Positions 1 to 9,043 are shown, numbered from the stretch's first letter. The stretch is 64,000 nt of DNA from an uncultured Actinomyces sp. (GCA_900545825.1 URAS01000007.1:1-64000), one strand, 5' to 3'. Translations and numbers: made by a program. The notes: generated by a model from the letters alone, not told the origin.

Positions 1-1
1 G

Positions 2-1321
2 TCGCAACCTCCATCGTTTGCTCCCAGCCACCACCGCCCGCGCCCGGGAGAGCGTGCGGCGGAGCGCCCGGCCGAGCGTCCGGCCTCGCAGGTCGCGGGC
101 CGCGGCCCCGTGCGCCAGTCGATTATGGGCAGCCGTATGGAGACCCGCTCGGTCTCGCCCGCGCCCCAGCAGGTCCCGGCGGCGCCCGAGCAGGCGTCGC
201 AGCCGCCCGCCTTCGCTCCCCAGGCGAACCGTCGCGCCGGCCAGCGCCCAGGCAGTACCCAGCCGGCCAGCGCCACGCCTCCCCGGGCGGCCTCGCGCCC
301 GAGCTCGCCGACGCCGCGCGCGTCGCGGCCGGCCTCGCGACCAGAGTCCCAGCCCATGCCGAAGCCGCGGCGTCGGCATCGTGGGCGCCGGATCACCGTG
401 ACCGTCCTCGTCTGCCTGCTCGTCCTCGTGATCGCGTGGCCGCTCTATCTGCTTCATTGGGCGGACGCGCAGATCCACCACACCGAGGCCCTGTCGGGGA
501 TGCCGTCCGGCGAGGGCACGACGTGGCTGATCGCCGGCTCGGACCGGCGTTCAGATGGGTCGGACGGCGGCATCGCCGACCCGACGACTCAGGGCGCGCG
601 CACTGACTCGATCATGCTGCTGCGCCGCGTCAACGGTGTCGCCGAGGTCGTCTCGCTGCCGCGTGACTCCGCGGTGAAGATCCCGGGCTATGGGCAAAAC
701 AAGCTCAACGCCGCCTATGCGTTCGGTGGCGCGCCCCTGCTTGTCCAGACGGTCGAGCAGCTCACCGGCGTCAAGGTCGACCACTACGCCGAGGTCTCGA
801 TGGGCGCGGTGACCCAGATTGTTGACGCGGTCGGCGGCGTCACCCTGTGTTCGGACCTCACGGTCAACGACAAGGATTCGGAGCTCGTCTGGCAGCCGGG
901 CTGCCACAAGGTCGACGGCAAGACCGCCCTCGCATTTGCCCGCATGCGCAAGGCCGACCCGCGCGGCGATATTGGACGCGCCGAGCGGCAGCGCCAGGTC
1001 ATCCAGAAGACGGTTGATACCGCGATGTCGCCGTCCTCGGCGCTTAACCCGTTCACCCAGCGGCGCGTCGGCGGCGCGGTCGCGAGCTCGCTCATTACTG
1101 ACCCGGACACCGGCGTCATCTCGCTGGGCCTCCTCGCGTGGAATTACCGCAAGGCCCAGCAGGACGGCCTCACCGGCGCTCCCCCGCTGTCCAGCCTCGA
1201 CTATCGCGACGGCGTCCACGGCTCCATGGTCCGCATCGACCCCAACAAGTCCCCGGCGTTCTGGCAGGCCTTCGCAGGCGGCACCCTGACCGCCGACATG
1301 TATTACAAGCCGCCCCAGTAG
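2..1321 (+). CDS. LytR-CpsA-Psr (LCP) family cell-wall glycopolymer ligase, 5' end outside window
   Basis: LCP enzymes transfer lipid-linked glycopolymers onto peptidoglycan on the outer face of the membrane. The frame stays open to the left edge, so the gene is probably cut by the window; the first in-frame starts inside are GTG at 110 and ATG at 125. A long Pro/Ala/Arg-rich cytoplasmic region is followed by one membrane segment (ITVTVLVCLLVLVIAWPL, about residue 95 from the GTG). The LCP domain follows, with the family signatures RTDSIMLL, SLPRDSAVKIPG, NKLNAAYAFGG, VDAVGGV and the Arg-rich FARMRKADPRGDIGRAERQ. Together with the polysaccharide genes at 15-30 kb it suggests a wall-anchored glycan. 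The family is certain; the exact glycan is inferred. Confidence 0.88.
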   Translation, partial: SQPPSFAPSHHRPRPGERAAERPAERPASQVAGRGPVRQSIMGSRMETRSVSPAPQQVPAAPEQASQPPAFAPQANRRAGQRPGSTQPASATPPRAASRPSSPTPRASRPASRPESQPMPKPRRRHRGRRITVTVLVCLLVLVIAWPLYLLHWADAQIHHTEALSGMPSGEGTTWLIAGSDRRSDGSDGGIADPTTQGARTDSIMLLRRVNGVAEVVSLPRDSAVKIPGYGQNKLNAAYAFGGAPLLVQTVEQLTGVKVDHYAEVSMGAVTQIVDAVGGVTLCSDLTVNDKDSELVWQPGCHKVDGKTALAFARMRKADPRGDIGRAERQRQVIQKTVDTAMSPSSALNPFTQRRVGGAVASSLITDPDTGVISLGLLAWNYRKAQQDGLTGAPPLSSLDYRDGVHGSMVRIDPNKSPAFWQAFAGGTLTADMYYKPPQ

Positions 1322-1330
1322 TCCGCCCAT

Positions 1331-1418
1331 CCCCGTGAACGCGATCCTTTCGTCCGCTGTGATCACGCTCACGGGGTCAAACCGGTGAACGTGACCTTTT
1401 TTTGATCACGTTCACGGG
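1331..1418. repeat. Family A palindromic repeat, copy 1 (full bipartite)
   Basis: Two hairpin units lie side by side just after the LCP stop codon. Unit 1 runs from GTGAACGCGATCC to GATCACGCTCAC. Unit 2 has arms GTGAACGTGA and TCACGTTCAC around a T-rich loop. The same bipartite unit recurs at 37671 and 42591, with single or decayed copies elsewhere. Confidence 0.85.
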
Positions 1419-1523
1419 CAGGCGAGGGCACCCCGCCACCCAGACGCCCTTAAGCCGCGGGCACTCGGGTCCTAAGCCAAGACCCCGAGAGTGACATAAT
1501 TCTGAGTCCGCTCAGTTCTTCCC

Positions 1524-1529
1524 TATACT
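1524..1529 (+). promoter_or_regulatory. -10 box of leaderless acyltransferase transcript
   Basis: TATACT ends 7 nt before the ATG at 1537 and there is no purine-rich Shine-Dalgarno sequence, so transcription should start at or next to the start codon. Confidence 0.6.
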
Positions 1530-1536
1530 GCAGGGT

Positions 1537-3579
1537 ATGGCAGGCACCCCATCGACCTCGACCACGCAGGCGCACACGCGTAACTTCCGCCCTGAGCTTC
1601 ACGGGTTGAGGGCCCTGTGTATCTGTCAGGTCATGTGTTTCCATGCCTGGGGTATCGGCACTCCACTGGCCGTCGACGTGTTTGTCATTTTGTCGTCATT
1701 CCTCCTCACGTCGTCATTTCTCAAGCGATTCGAACGCGGCATTACCCCGAATCTGTTCGAGCGCTGGATGCACTTTTTCAAGCGCCTCATGCCGCCGGTC
1801 GTCATCACCGTCGGCGCCACGCTGATCCTCATGGTCGTCTTCCTGCCGCAAAACCGGTGGCCGGGAATCGTCCAACAGGCGTGGGCGGTCATTTTCCTCT
1901 ACCAAAACTGGCTCCTCTCGTCCCAGGCCGTCGACTATTTCGCCGCTCACACCGAGGGCGTCTCGCCCCTCATGCACCTGTGGTATGTGGCGATTCAGGG
2001 CCAGGTTTATCTGGTCGTTCCCGCGATCCTGATCCTCCTTTTCCTCCTGACGAAAAAGTCGAAGAAGGCCATCCGACCGGTCGTCGCCGCTGTTTTCGGG
2101 ATCATCGCGGTTGTCCTTTTTGTCTGGACCGTCATTAATGTGAACACCAAGGGGACGTCGGCGATTTACTTCGACACGCGTTCTCGGGCCTGGGAGTTTG
2201 CCCTCGGGTGCGTCATCGCCGCAGCCCGGCCCCTCGCCCAGAAACTCAACGTCAACGTCGCCGCCGCCGCCGAGTGGGCCGGACTCCTCGCCCTCATCTA
2301 TCTGGGAACGAACCGGCACGACAACTACCCGGGCCCCCTCGCCCTCGTCACCGTCTGCGGCGCCGGCGCGATCATGCTGTGGGGCGATCACGCAGCCAGC
2401 TGGTCGCCGACGCGCTTCCTCTCCCTCAAGCCCTTCCAGTGGCTGGGCGACCGGTTTTTCGGGATCTACCTCGTCCACTGGCCGGTCATCGCCGTCTACA
2501 TGGCGGTGCGGCAGGTCACGACGCTCGGCATCTACGAGGGCCTCATCCTCCTGCTGGTCGGCGTCGCCCTCGCCAGCCTGCTCACTGAGTGGGTCGACAA
2601 TCCCGTCCACTACTCCCCCTGGGTCAACAAGAACATGTGGACGAAGGCCGCGGTCGTCGCCACCGCACTGGCGGTGGGGGCCGCCGGTACCGGGGCTGCG
2701 CAGGCCAAGGTCAACCGCCTCTCCGCGGAGATCGACCTGGGAAGCGACTCTTACCCCGGCGCCAAGGCCCTCGATCCCAACTACACGCCGACAAGCCAGT
2801 ATCCGCCCGCCCAGCCGAAGGGCGCCCTGCTCACCAAACAGTGGGTGAGCCTGCCCGAGAAATGCACCGGCCTGTTCGCTAACGCCCCGACGCTCGACAC
2901 CACCGAGCATCACGCCACGTGCGGCCAGTACACGCCAGAAAAGAACCCGGTCGCCACCGTCGTCGCCATCGGCGATTCCCACATGGAGCAGTACTCCGGC
3001 GGCTGGATGGAGGTCGCCGAGGATCGCCACTGGACCCTCGCCCTCGAGATGCTCGGGGCTTGCCCCTTCACCAGCCCCGAGAAATCGCGCTATGCCGAGT
3101 GCGCCGACCACAACCGGGAACGTCTGCAGTGGCTCCTCGACGCCCACCCCGACGCGGTCATCATGGTCGTCACCGAGAGCCACCCCGATCGACCCGACAC
3201 GGCGGTCGAGGGCATCGACGAGGTCATCAAACCCCTGGCCGACGCCGGGATCACCGTCGTCGGGCTGCGCGACAACCCGCGTTTCGACTCGTCGCCCTAC
3301 GAATGTACCCAACGCGAGGGAACCGACCGCGGCCACCTCACTGGCTGCGTCACCCCCGCCAGCTACTCCTACGCGCAGATCATGCCCGACAAACAGCTGC
3401 GCCACGTCTCCGGGTACGTTCCCATCGACACGTCCTCGCTCATCTGCCCCGACGGGCTGTGCTGGTCGATCATCGGGAACGTCTACGTCTACCTCGACAA
3501 CAACCACCTGACGAAGGTGTATTCCCAGACGCTCGCCGACTACTTCAACAAGGCGATGCCACCCATCGGCGACGAGTAA
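1537..3579 (+). CDS. Membrane acyltransferase with C-terminal SGNH domain (OatA-like)
   Basis: Predicted to O-acetylate a cell-envelope sugar. The N-terminal half is an acyltransferase-3 domain: FRPELHGLRALCI and CFHAW (putative catalytic His) followed by about ten hydrophobic segments. A linker leads to an extracytoplasmic SGNH hydrolase-like domain with block I VVAIGDSHMEQY and a C-terminal DNNHLT block holding the Asp/His pair. The length of 680 residues fits the OatA/two-domain family. It is monocistronic, with a leaderless start at 1537. Its substrate could be peptidoglycan or the polysaccharide made by the 15-30 kb locus; the sequence does not decide. Confidence 0.85.
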   Translation: MAGTPSTSTTQAHTRNFRPELHGLRALCICQVMCFHAWGIGTPLAVDVFVILSSFLLTSSFLKRFERGITPNLFERWMHFFKRLMPPVVITVGATLILMVVFLPQNRWPGIVQQAWAVIFLYQNWLLSSQAVDYFAAHTEGVSPLMHLWYVAIQGQVYLVVPAILILLFLLTKKSKKAIRPVVAAVFGIIAVVLFVWTVINVNTKGTSAIYFDTRSRAWEFALGCVIAAARPLAQKLNVNVAAAAEWAGLLALIYLGTNRHDNYPGPLALVTVCGAGAIMLWGDHAASWSPTRFLSLKPFQWLGDRFFGIYLVHWPVIAVYMAVRQVTTLGIYEGLILLLVGVALASLLTEWVDNPVHYSPWVNKNMWTKAAVVATALAVGAAGTGAAQAKVNRLSAEIDLGSDSYPGAKALDPNYTPTSQYPPAQPKGALLTKQWVSLPEKCTGLFANAPTLDTTEHHATCGQYTPEKNPVATVVAIGDSHMEQYSGGWMEVAEDRHWTLALEMLGACPFTSPEKSRYAECADHNRERLQWLLDAHPDAVIMVVTESHPDRPDTAVEGIDEVIKPLADAGITVVGLRDNPRFDSSPYECTQREGTDRGHLTGCVTPASYSYAQIMPDKQLRHVSGYVPIDTSSLICPDGLCWSIIGNVYVYLDNNHLTKVYSQTLADYFNKAMPPIGDE

Positions 3580-3593
3580 GGGCTTCGCTCTTA

Positions 3594-3660
3594 CCCCAAT
3601 CTGTGCGTGCTTTCGGTGCAGAATCGGCGGTTCTGCGCCGAAAGAACTCACATTTGGGGG
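3594..3660. repeat. Long imperfect palindrome between convergent genes
   Basis: Outer arms CCCCAA/TTTGGGG enclose a strong inner stem: CTTTCGGTGCAGAA at 3610-3623 pairs with TTCTGCGCCGAAAG at 3631-3644 around a 7-nt loop. It lies just after the acyltransferase stop and may act as a terminator or be a third repeat type; no second copy is seen in this window. Confidence 0.6.
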
Positions 3661-3678
3661 CTCATCATCGACGACGAC

Positions 3679-3712
3679 GGCGGCGAGGCTCCCCACTGGG
3701 AACCCCGCCGCC
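3679..3712. terminator. Bidirectional GC-rich hairpin between acyltransferase gene and galE
   Basis: GGCGGCGAGGCTCCC pairs with GGGAACCCCGCCGCC around a short loop. It sits between convergent genes. There is no clear T-run, as is common in high-GC actinobacteria. Confidence 0.55.
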
Positions 3713-3724
3713 GCTTGTGTCTGG

Positions 3725-3743
3725 TCCGTCAGCTTCTGACGGA
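3725..3743. terminator. Small hairpin downstream of galE
   Basis: TCCGTCAG and CTGACGGA form a perfect 8-bp stem with a 3-nt loop, immediately 3' of galE on the minus strand. Confidence 0.45.
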
Positions 3744-3753
3744 TCCCGCCTGC

Positions 3754-4740
3754 CTAGACGTCGATGTGACGCGGGCCGGCCTGCCAGGCCGACCACGCCG
3801 ACTCGAGGATGTCGTCGACGTTGTAGCGGGCCTTCCAGCCCAGCTCGGACGTGATACGGGTGGCGTCGCCGATGAGCTTCGGCGGGTCGCCCGCGCGGCG
3901 ATCCTTCTCTTCGGCGACGAAGTCGATGCCCGTCACGCGGGCCAGGCCGTCGACGATCTCGCGGACCGACGTGCCCTTGCCCGTGCCGACGTTGAAGACG
4001 TGCTGCTCGGTCTGTCCCTCGCCACCCAGGTAGTCGAGGGCGGCCAGGTGCGCCTCGGCGAGGTCGCCGACGTGGATGTAGTCGCGGATGCACGTGCCGT
4101 CAGGCGTGTCGTAGTCGGTGCCGAAGATCATCGGCGCCTTGCCCTGCGACAGCTTCTCGAGAACCATGGGGATGAGGTTGAGGCACACCGGGTCGCCGAG
4201 GTCGTCCGCGCCCGCGCCGGCCACGTTGAAGTAGCGCAGGCCGATCCACTTGAGATCCCATGCGCGCTCGCAGTCCGCCATCATCCACTCACCGATCAGC
4301 TTGGTCTCGCCGTACGGGTTGATCGGATGCTTCTCGATGTCCTCCGGGACGACCTCGACCGGGGGCATGCCGTAGACGGCCGCCGAGGACGAGAAAATCA
4401 TCTGGCGGACGCCGGCGTCGCGCATGGCCTGAAGCATGTTGGCCAGCCCGCCAATGTTCTGCTGGTAGTACCACATCGGCTTTTCCACCGATTCGCCCAC
4501 CTGCTTGCGCGCGGCGAAGTGGATCACCGCGGTGACGTCCTCGTCAATCATCGTGTTGACGAGCGTGCGTTTGGCCTGGCTGGATGCAATATCCAGCTGG
4601 ACGAGCTTGGCGTCGCCAATGCGATCCGCACTGCCGTACGACAGGTCGTCGACAACGACGACGTCGTCCCCGCGCTCCTGGAGCAAGCGCACGACGTGGG
4701 CACCAATGTAGCCGGCACCGCCGGCAACGAGAATAGACAC
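3754..4740 (-). CDS. galE: UDP-glucose 4-epimerase
   Basis: Interconverts UDP-glucose and UDP-galactose in the cytoplasm, for galactose catabolism (galK lies at 40-41 kb) and for glycan precursors. It is a short-chain dehydrogenase-type extended Rossmann protein. The NAD-binding GGAGYIGAHV is at residues 7-16, FSSSAAVYG carries the catalytic Ser region, and NPYGETK is the YxxxK catalytic pair. The length of 328 residues is normal for GalE. The start is GTG at 4740, preceded by a GGGAGGA ribosome site. Substrate preference between UDP-Glc and UDP-GlcNAc cannot be read from the sequence by eye. Confidence 0.93.
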   Translation of the reverse strand: MSILVAGGAGYIGAHVVRLLQERGDDVVVVDDLSYGSADRIGDAKLVQLDIASSQAKRTLVNTMIDEDVTAVIHFAARKQVGESVEKPMWYYQQNIGGLANMLQAMRDAGVRQMIFSSSAAVYGMPPVEVVPEDIEKHPINPYGETKLIGEWMMADCERAWDLKWIGLRYFNVAGAGADDLGDPVCLNLIPMVLEKLSQGKAPMIFGTDYDTPDGTCIRDYIHVGDLAEAHLAALDYLGGEGQTEQHVFNVGTGKGTSVREIVDGLARVTGIDFVAEEKDRRAGDPPKLIGDATRITSELGWKARYNVDDILESAWSAWQAGPRHIDV

Positions 4741-4765
4741 GAGTCCTCCCTTGGGAAACTATTTG

Positions 4766-5266
4766 TTACTGGTCGTCAGATCGCCGCGCAGCAAGCGCGC
4801 GGCCTTTGTCGATAGCCACCTGGCGCAGGTCCTGCTGGAACGCCACCATGGCGTCGCGGACGCCCTCGTCGGACACCCCGATAATGCGCGCGGCCAGCAG
4901 GCCCGCGTTCTTTGCCCCACCGATCGACACCGTGGCGACGGGCACGCCCGCCGGCATCTGGACGATCGACAGCAGCGAATCCATGCCGTCCAAGTACTTC
5001 AACGGCACCGGCACGCCAATCACCGGCAGCGGGGTGACGGACGCCAACATGCCCGGCAGATGAGCGGCTCCACCGGCGCCCGCGATAATCACACGGTAGC
5101 CGGCATCCGCCGCGCCACGCCCAAATTCGATCATGTCCTGGGGCATCCGGTGCGCGCTGACCACCTGGGCGTCGTAGGTGACCCCCATGTCGTCGAGCAC
5201 GTCGGCAGCCGCCTTCATCGTCGGCCAATCCGAATCGGATCCCATGACAATCGCCACGTCAGCCAC
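4766..5266 (-). CDS. purE: 5-(carboxyamino)imidazole ribonucleotide mutase, PurE class I
   Basis: Converts N5-CAIR to CAIR in de novo purine synthesis, acting on the product of PurK encoded just upstream. Signatures are VAIVMGSDSDWPTM near the N-terminus, the VVSAHRMP loop with the catalytic His, and AGAGGAAHLPGM. The GTG start at 5266 is chosen because AAGGAGG lies 6-7 nt upstream and the PurE family starts here; the frame is open further upstream only inside purK. The protein has 166 residues, typical length. The purK stop codon lies within its ribosome-binding region, indicating translational coupling. Confidence 0.94.
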   Translation of the reverse strand: MADVAIVMGSDSDWPTMKAAADVLDDMGVTYDAQVVSAHRMPQDMIEFGRGAADAGYRVIIAGAGGAAHLPGMLASVTPLPVIGVPVPLKYLDGMDSLLSIVQMPAGVPVATVSIGGAKNAGLLAARIIGVSDEGVRDAMVAFQQDLRQVAIDKGRALAARRSDDQ

Positions 5267-5276
5267 AGTTGCCTCC

Positions 5277-6434
5277 TTATTTGTCGTCGGGAGCCTGCGC
5301 ACCCTCGAGGGCGGCCGCCACTGCCTCGGCCGCCTGACGCGCCCGGGCCATGTCATCACCGGTCACACTGACGTGTCCCAGCTTACGTCCCGGCCGCACC
5401 CCTTTTCCGTAATAGTGAATTTTTGCCTCCGGATGCTCCGCCATGACGCGGCGGTAGGCGTCGCGTGGCTCGGCCAGCGTCGACCCCAAGACATTAACCA
5501 TGCACGTGGCCGGCGCCGTGGGCCGCGTCGACCCCAACGGCAGGTCGAGGACGGCGCGCAGGTGGTTCTCGAACTGGCTGGTCACGGCCCCATCAATCGT
5601 CCAATGTCCCGAGTTGTGCGGCCGCATCGCCAGCTCGTTGACCAAAACCTGCGGGTGAGCGCCCTCGACGACGAACATCTCGACCGCCAACACCCCGGTG
5701 ACGTCGAGAGCGTTCGCGATCTCGACGCCGATTCTCTGGGCCTGGCGGGCCAGCTCGGGGTCCAGATCCGGCGCCGGCGCCAGGCAGATCTTGCAGATCC
5801 CGTCCTGCTGGATCGTCTCGGTCAACGGCCACTGGGCGATCTCGCCCGACCGCGAGCGCGCCTGCAGCGCGGCGACCTCACGGGTAAAAGGAACGGCCTC
5901 TTCAGCCAGCAGTTCCTCGCCGGCGGCCAGGTCGTCGATCCATTCGGCGACGTCGCTGGGCTTTTCGACGAGGGCGACGCCGTGGCCGTCGTAGCCGCCC
6001 TTCGCCCACTTGACGATGAGGGGGAACCCGAGGGCGTCGCCGCGCTCGGCCAGCTCCTCGACCGTCGAGAACGTGAACCACTTGGGGCACGGGATCCCGG
6101 CCTCGGTCAGGCGTTGGCGCATGGCGATCTTGTCTTGCGCATACAGCAACGCCTCGCCGGCGGGCTCGATGGCTACCTGTCCGGCAAGGCGTGACAACTG
6201 ATCCTGGGGGATGTGTTCGTGTTCGAACGTCAACACGTCGGCGCCTTGGACTACCCAGTCCATGTCGACGTCGGATTTCGGCGACCCCGCGCGGTGATCG
6301 GGGATGACCTGGGCCGAGGACCCATCGGTCGCCTCGACGAGGGCGCGCAGGTGAATCCCCAACGCGTTCGCGGGTTCTTGCATCATGCGGGCCAGCTGCC
6401 CGCCTCCTACTACGGCAACAACGGGAGCACTCAC
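5277..6434 (-). CDS. purK: N5-carboxyaminoimidazole ribonucleotide synthase
   Basis: ATP-grasp enzyme that carboxylates AIR to N5-CAIR using bicarbonate. The N-terminal VAVVGGGQLARMM nucleotide-fold motif, the central ATP-grasp with KWAKGGYDGHGV, and AVEMFVV plus NELAMRPHNSGHWT near the metal/ATP site are all present. The length of 385 residues is normal. It forms a two-gene purK-purE operon with overlapping signals. The divergent neighbour is the GtrA-family gene. Confidence 0.94.
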   Translation of the reverse strand: MSAPVVAVVGGGQLARMMQEPANALGIHLRALVEATDGSSAQVIPDHRAGSPKSDVDMDWVVQGADVLTFEHEHIPQDQLSRLAGQVAIEPAGEALLYAQDKIAMRQRLTEAGIPCPKWFTFSTVEELAERGDALGFPLIVKWAKGGYDGHGVALVEKPSDVAEWIDDLAAGEELLAEEAVPFTREVAALQARSRSGEIAQWPLTETIQQDGICKICLAPAPDLDPELARQAQRIGVEIANALDVTGVLAVEMFVVEGAHPQVLVNELAMRPHNSGHWTIDGAVTSQFENHLRAVLDLPLGSTRPTAPATCMVNVLGSTLAEPRDAYRRVMAEHPEAKIHYYGKGVRPGRKLGHVSVTGDDMARARQAAEAVAAALEGAQAPDDK

Positions 6435-6536
6435 GCGGCCAGTCTATCGCGTGTCGGTCTCATCACCCTTCTTTCATCTTCGCGGACCCGTGACGTACCA
6501 TGTGGTAGTTATTGTGAATGCCAAGAAGGAGCAAGC

Positions 6537-7031
6537 GTGCTCGAAAAGCTGCCCTACCTCGATAAACGCCCCAAGCTGGCGGCGTGGCTCGAGGAAGTCA
6601 TCAAGTTCTGTATCGTGGGTGGCCTCAACTTCCTCGTTGATATTGGCATCTTCAATGCGTTGCTTTTCACGCTTCTTTCCGACGCCCCGATGGTCGCCAA
6701 GGCCATCTCGGTGTCGGTCGCCACGATCTTTAGTTGGGTCGTCAACCGCAATTGGACGTTCAAGGGCCAAGAGACGGATCAGCGCCTCAAGGAACTCATC
6801 GGCTTCATCGTCGTCAACATCCTCGGCGCCCTCCCCGCGCTGATCTGCCTGTGGATCTCGCACCACCTGTTGGGGCTGACCAGCGCGCTGGCCGACAACA
6901 TCTCGGGCAACGTCATCGGCCTCATCATCGGCACGATCGTCCGCTACGTCTGCTATAAGTTCTTCGTCTTCACCGGCGACAAAGACCAGGTCAAGGCCAC
7001 CGTCGCCGAAGACTTCCCGGACCGGCGTTAG
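6537..7031 (+). CDS. GtrA-family four-helix membrane protein
   Basis: GtrA proteins are small polytopic membrane proteins, often proposed to help move polyprenyl-linked sugars across the membrane during surface-glycan decoration. The 164 residues contain FCIVGGLNFLVDIGIFNALL, SVSVATIFSWVVNRNWTF (the conserved N-x-x-W-T-F signature) and two further hydrophobic helices, ending with the usual RYVCYKFFVF. The GTG start at 6537 follows AAGGAG; upstream frame is unrelated. The stop overlaps the stop of the convergent histidine kinase by 4 nt. Role in the local glycan pathway is an inference. Confidence 0.85.
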   Translation: MLEKLPYLDKRPKLAAWLEEVIKFCIVGGLNFLVDIGIFNALLFTLLSDAPMVAKAISVSVATIFSWVVNRNWTFKGQETDQRLKELIGFIVVNILGALPALICLWISHHLLGLTSALADNISGNVIGLIIGTIVRYVCYKFFVFTGDKDQVKATVAEDFPDRR

Positions 7032-8347
7032 AGACGCCGCCCGCGCCTGCCCATCGACACGATCGCGCCTTTCGGCATCACCCGGTCGGGGTCGAGCGTC
7101 GACGACAGCGCGGTCAGCGAAATCGTGAACACCGGAGGGCGGCGGCTGGTCAGCTCGATGCGGCCCCCGTCGGCCTCGATCAGGTCTTTCGCCAATGCCA
7201 GGCCGATGCCCGTGGACCCGTGGCCGGACACGCCGCGCCGGAAAATGTCGGGGGCCAGGTCATCGCTGACGCCCTCGCCCTCGTCGGTCACCTCGAAGAA
7301 CATCGACCGCGCCGACGTGCCCCGCCTGGCCGTCACGGTCACCGTGCCCGCGCCGTATTTCAGCGAGTTTTCGATGAGCGTGGCGAGCGCCTGCGACAGC
7401 GACCCCGGCGTGGCCACCGGCAGCCGATCGGGCGCGTTGTTGACAAACGTCAGCTGGCGGTCGGCACGTTTGAATTCGCCGTACCATTCGTGCTCCTGCT
7501 GGGCAAAGACCTCGTCGACGTGCAGCGCCCTCGCCGACTTCTTTTGCCGGTAGGCATTCGACTTGAGGTCGTCCATCACGCTGGTAATCCGGTCGATCTG
7601 GTCGAGGCACGCCTCGGTCTCGGCGTGGATCTCCTCGTTGTCGCTCAAATAGCCGATCTCTTCGATCCGCATCGACAGCGCGGTCAGGGGCGTGCGCAGC
7701 TGGTGAGCGATGTCGGACGCCAGCTGCCGCTCGGCCGCGATACGTCCGGCCATGCGGGTAGACGAGCGCGCCAGCTCCTCCTGGACGAGGTCGATCTCCT
7801 CGATCCCCGACGGGTTGGGCCGCACCTGGACCTGCCCGGCACCGACCTGCTCGGCCTGCGCCGCCAGGTAGATGAGGGGCGCGGCGATGCGGCGCGACCC
7901 GCGCATGGCGATGAGCGTGCCGACGGCGAACGCGATGACGCAGAACAGCAAGACGACGCCCACCGCGGCCGTCATGTAGCCGATCGTCCCCGTCGCGTCC
8001 TTGGCGACGGTGACCACGCGGCCGTCCTGGGTCGCCACACTGGCCGAGATCTTCCAGCCGGTGACCTCCGGCCCCCACTGGTAGACCTTCGTCGCCCCGT
8101 CGGTCACTGTCACCGCGGTGTCGGACCGGTCGCCCTGCCCCATCCACGTGGCCAGGGTGGCGTATTCGACGAGGCCCTGGGCAGCCGAACGGTCAATCAG
8201 CCGCCCGAGCGACGCCGCCTGCTGGGTGACCACGGCCTGCTCCGACTGCCACAGATACGTCGGCAGGAGGACGGCCAGGGGGATCCCCAGCAGGAGGACA
8301 GCCGCAACGAGCGACTTGATGACCATGGCAAGCGCACGCCTGCGCAT
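7028..8347 (-). CDS. Sensor histidine kinase (HAMP, HisKA, HATPase)
   Basis: Membrane sensor of a two-component system, partner of the response regulator encoded 3 nt upstream. One N-terminal helix (residues about 8-30), a short extracytoplasmic region of about 90 residues, a second helix (about 125-147), a HAMP-like linker, then the H-box DIAHQLRTP with the phospho-accepting His at about 215. N-box LIENSLKYGAG and G-boxes DEGEGVSD and GIGLALAK complete the ATPase. The overall type resembles actinobacterial OmpR-linked kinases; the stimulus is unknown. The last 30 residues are basic and may be a cytoplasmic tail. Confidence 0.9.
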   Translation of the reverse strand: MRRRALAMVIKSLVAAVLLLGIPLAVLLPTYLWQSEQAVVTQQAASLGRLIDRSAAQGLVEYATLATWMGQGDRSDTAVTVTDGATKVYQWGPEVTGWKISASVATQDGRVVTVAKDATGTIGYMTAAVGVVLLFCVIAFAVGTLIAMRGSRRIAAPLIYLAAQAEQVGAGQVQVRPNPSGIEEIDLVQEELARSSTRMAGRIAAERQLASDIAHQLRTPLTALSMRIEEIGYLSDNEEIHAETEACLDQIDRITSVMDDLKSNAYRQKKSARALHVDEVFAQQEHEWYGEFKRADRQLTFVNNAPDRLPVATPGSLSQALATLIENSLKYGAGTVTVTARRGTSARSMFFEVTDEGEGVSDDLAPDIFRRGVSGHGSTGIGLALAKDLIEADGGRIELTSRRPPVFTISLTALSSTLDPDRVMPKGAIVSMGRRGRRL

Positions 8348-8350
8348 GGA

Positions 8351-9031
8351 TTAGTGCCGTTCGGTCTCGAAACGGAAGCCCATGCCCCGCACGGTGGTGA
8401 TGTACCGGGGGTGCGCGGCGTCGTCGCCCAGCTTGCGGCGCAGCCACGACACGTGCATGTCCAGCGTCTTCGTCGACCCTGACGGGTCGGAGCCCCACAC
8501 CTCGGACATGATCGTCGAGCGCGACACCACCGAGCCGGCCTCGCGTACGAGGACGCGCAGGAGGTCGAACTCTTTGGCCGTCAGCTGGAGCTCGCGGTCG
8601 CCGTGGAAGGCACGGTGCGCGCCGACGTCGATGCGAACGTCCTGGGCCTGGACGTTTTCCTCGCTGTAGTCGGTGCCCGCGCGGCGAAGCAGCGCCCGCA
8701 CGCGCGCGAGCAGCTCGGCCAGGCGGAAGGGCTTGGTCACGTAGTCGTCGGCGCCCGCGTCGAGGCCGACCACCATGTCGACCTCGTCCGTGCGGGCGGT
8801 GAGGATAAGGATGGGCACGTTCGATCCGGATTGGCGAACCTCGCGGGCGACCTCGAGGCCGTCAATATCGGGAAGGCCCAGGTCAAGAATGATGAGTTCC
8901 GCATCGGCAGTGTCGGCCAGTGCGCCACGCCCGGTCCCATGCGCGCGAACTTCATAGCCTTCGCGTCCAAGGGCACGGGAGAGAGGTTCGGAAATTGCAG
9001 GGTCGTCTTCGACGAGTAATACGGTAGTCAC
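8351..9031 (-). CDS. OmpR/PhoB-family response regulator
   Basis: DNA-binding partner of the adjacent kinase. The receiver domain shows VLLVEDDP, the phospho-acceptor Asp at about residue 50 in LIILDLGLPDIDG, the switch Thr in ILTAR and the conserved Lys in YVTKPF. The C-terminal winged helix has the LTAKEFDLLRVLVRE and RRKLGDD features of the Trans_Reg_C family. The start is GTG at 9031; a TATGGT box ends 6 nt upstream, so the transcript is probably leaderless. It forms a tight operon with the kinase. Confidence 0.92.
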   Translation of the reverse strand: MTTVLLVEDDPAISEPLSRALGREGYEVRAHGTGRGALADTADAELIILDLGLPDIDGLEVAREVRQSGSNVPILILTARTDEVDMVVGLDAGADDYVTKPFRLAELLARVRALLRRAGTDYSEENVQAQDVRIDVGAHRAFHGDRELQLTAKEFDLLRVLVREAGSVVSRSTIMSEVWGSDPSGSTKTLDMHVSWLRRKLGDDAAHPRYITTVRGMGFRFETERH

Positions 9032-9037
9032 CCCCTC

Positions 9038-9043
9038 ACCATA
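9038..9043 (-). promoter_or_regulatory. -10 box of two-component operon (leaderless)
   Basis: TATGGT on the minus strand ends 6 nt before the GTG at 9031. The six bases between are GAGGGG, too close to the start to act as a Shine-Dalgarno sequence. Confidence 0.5.

Noticed and set aside
1331..1418. Family A repeat as CRISPR or as a classical Rho-independent terminator
   Set aside because: Copies are dispersed, not arrayed with spacers, and the T-run lies in the loop rather than after the stem.
1714..3696. 660-codon minus-strand frame under the acyltransferase gene
   Set aside because: No family motif and a composition expected from the reverse complement of GC-rich coding DNA.
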